Shown here: positions 28,940 to 29,935 of the stretch, in pieces
How positions within the stretch are numbered: the first letter of the stretch is position 1
How the letters are laid out: each line of letters opens with the position of its first letter
Source of the DNA: a virus
IMG/VR virus record: IMGVR_UViG_3300027822_000032
Coordinates: 1 to 29,935 of that record
Length of the DNA: 29,935 bases
Reading direction: 5' to 3' (one strand)
The notes under the pieces: generated by a model
The model's input: only the letters and a program-made list of their open reading frames with translations
The model's database searches: none
What the model was told of the DNA's origin: nothing
Made by a program: the position numbers and the translations under genes

Positions 28940-29935
28940 TGACGCCAGATTGTTTAATAAAACTTAAAACAGTAGTTAGCTCTGATGTTTATCAGAAACT
29001 TGATGACGCTCTTAATAGCCAAGACCAGAAAGCATGGGATACTGTTATGCAGGAGTCCCATGCAGATATGCAGTTTCTACGTAGGCAAGTTTTATTCGAC
29101 AGCAATATAAAAACGGACATAGTGGCCTATATTAATAAACAAGGCAAGTTGGGTATTAAGCCTGAGCAAGCCTTATCCGATATGATATCGGGTAGTGGCT
29201 CTCGTCAGTTTTCAGGCATCGTCCCTTTAGATAAATATATTGAAGGAGTTCGAGGACCAACATTATCTCGACTAACCGAATTAATACATAAAACAAGACC
29301 CAAATTTTTAGGACTAAATAGGTCACGGGATGGGGAGTACGCCCAGAACTTCGTTAAGAATCTTTTTGGAGATTCAGATGCCTCTGGAGCCAAAGGTATG
29401 GATACCTTAGCTGATGCATGGAAAACCACTACACAAGAGTTATTAGAAAGATTTAACGCGGCGGGAGGCAGTATCACAAAGTTAGAAGATTTCAACATAC
29501 CCCTTAACCACTATTCCCCGAAGCTTCTTAAGGCAGGAGAGGAAAAATGGGTGCAGGATGCTAAAGAGCTATTCAATTTAAGACGGCTCCCGAAAAGTAA
29601 GGAGATGTCGGATGATGAATTACTACGAAAAATATATAATAACATCACGTCAGAGAGTAAGACCCCCCTGGACATTGAAGAAATAGGAGTCCGAAACGCC
29701 AGGAAATTGGGGAACTCCCATCAAGAGTTTAGATGGCTACAGCCTAAAAACGGAGCATCTTGGACAAAATATACTCAGGCGTACGGTCGCCACAGTAGTC
29801 CTATAGACGCTATGTTAGAGTATATTGACACCATGTCTACTCAAATAGGGCTAATGGAAAAATTAGGAACTAATCCAACTAAGATGGTAGATGATGTAAT
29901 ATCCCATATTCGGTCTAAAACTAAACGAAACCAAG
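28939..29935 (+). CDS. Large virion protein, 3' end cut by window edge
   Basis: An open frame with 332 codons visible from ATG at 28939 (TAATG overlap, GGAGG upstream) running off the right edge. Residues near 185-194 (FNIPLNHYSPK) and 252-300 (LGNSHQEFRWLQPKNGASWT, then YGRHSSPIDAMLEYIDTMST) resemble a part found in long internal or ejection proteins of many tailed phages. Together with the previous gene it would correspond to a gp16-like protein. No palindrome copy is seen in the visible part. Confidence 0.7.
   Translation, partial: MTPDCLIKLKTVVSSDVYQKLDDALNSQDQKAWDTVMQESHADMQFLRRQVLFDSNIKTDIVAYINKQGKLGIKPEQALSDMISGSGSRQFSGIVPLDKYIEGVRGPTLSRLTELIHKTRPKFLGLNRSRDGEYAQNFVKNLFGDSDASGAKGMDTLADAWKTTTQELLERFNAAGGSITKLEDFNIPLNHYSPKLLKAGEEKWVQDAKELFNLRRLPKSKEMSDDELLRKIYNNITSESKTPLDIEEIGVRNARKLGNSHQEFRWLQPKNGASWTKYTQAYGRHSSPIDAMLEYIDTMSTQIGLMEKLGTNPTKMVDDVISHIRSKTKRNQ

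Noticed and set aside
1-29935. CRISPR array or CRISPR-like repeat system
   Set aside because: The repeats are not regularly spaced, have gene-length intervals and are in both orientations; no cas genes. The DUF2800 protein resembles Cas4 only in fold.
1-29935. Insertion sequence or transposase mobilising the palindrome
   Set aside because: No transposase or RAYT-like tyrosine transposase was seen in the window; nothing supports a mobiliser here.

Overview
The window looks like about 30 kb of a lytic tailed phage with a short, T7-like tail (podovirus layout). Its left half, transcribed leftward, carries DNA replication genes: ATP-dependent DNA ligase (cut by the left edge), VRR-NUC nuclease, family A DNA polymerase, DUF2815 ssDNA-binding protein, DUF2800 PD-(D/E)XK nuclease and a ParB-like protein, then small early genes. 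Its right half, transcribed rightward, carries packaging, lysis, head, tail and internal virion genes: small and large terminase, a small membrane protein, an M15-like peptidase, a 3TM holin, portal, scaffold, capsid, tail tubular proteins A and B, a cupin-like protein, three internal virion proteins and a large virion protein cut by the right edge. No integrase, repressor, phage RNA polymerase, tRNA, CRISPR array or insertion sequence was seen. Internal virion proteins and a GTA-type holin suggest a Gram-negative or otherwise diderm host, and sigma70-type promoters suggest use of host RNA polymerase; both are inferences.

The two arms diverge from a gene-free stretch at about 11.69-13.14 kb. 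It holds 21-bp phased repeats, two kinds of iteron-like repeat, an 18-A tract inside a large inverted repeat, and a 41-bp tandem repeat just before a consensus promoter (TTGACA-N17-TATAAT) for the late arm. It is the best candidate for a replication origin and control region. A leftward promoter at about 9.7 kb shares the same upstream box, and two further leftward promoter-like modules precede the genes at 11686 and 10869. Four tightly overlapping very small genes, three of them only 31-47 residues, lie between 9.9 and 10.6 kb.

The most unusual content is a family of about 30 near-complete copies (plus partial ones) of an 18-bp palindrome, GTAGTCGGYRCCGACTAC, spread over almost the whole window in both arms. 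Copies sit between genes, where they form perfect hairpins and six have a GNRA tetraloop. They supply the TAG stop codon of three genes. They also lie inside at least 12 genes as an in-frame six-codon cassette, read as VVGTDY/VVGTEH (most often), QSAPTT (the two copies read in the frame that would place TAG in frame both have it changed to CAG) or ARHRL. Nothing in the window encodes an obvious transposase for it. A second hairpin family (TTGCAYAC-N3-GTRTGCAA) marks leader regions of early leftward genes, at the same 37-38 nt from two start codons.
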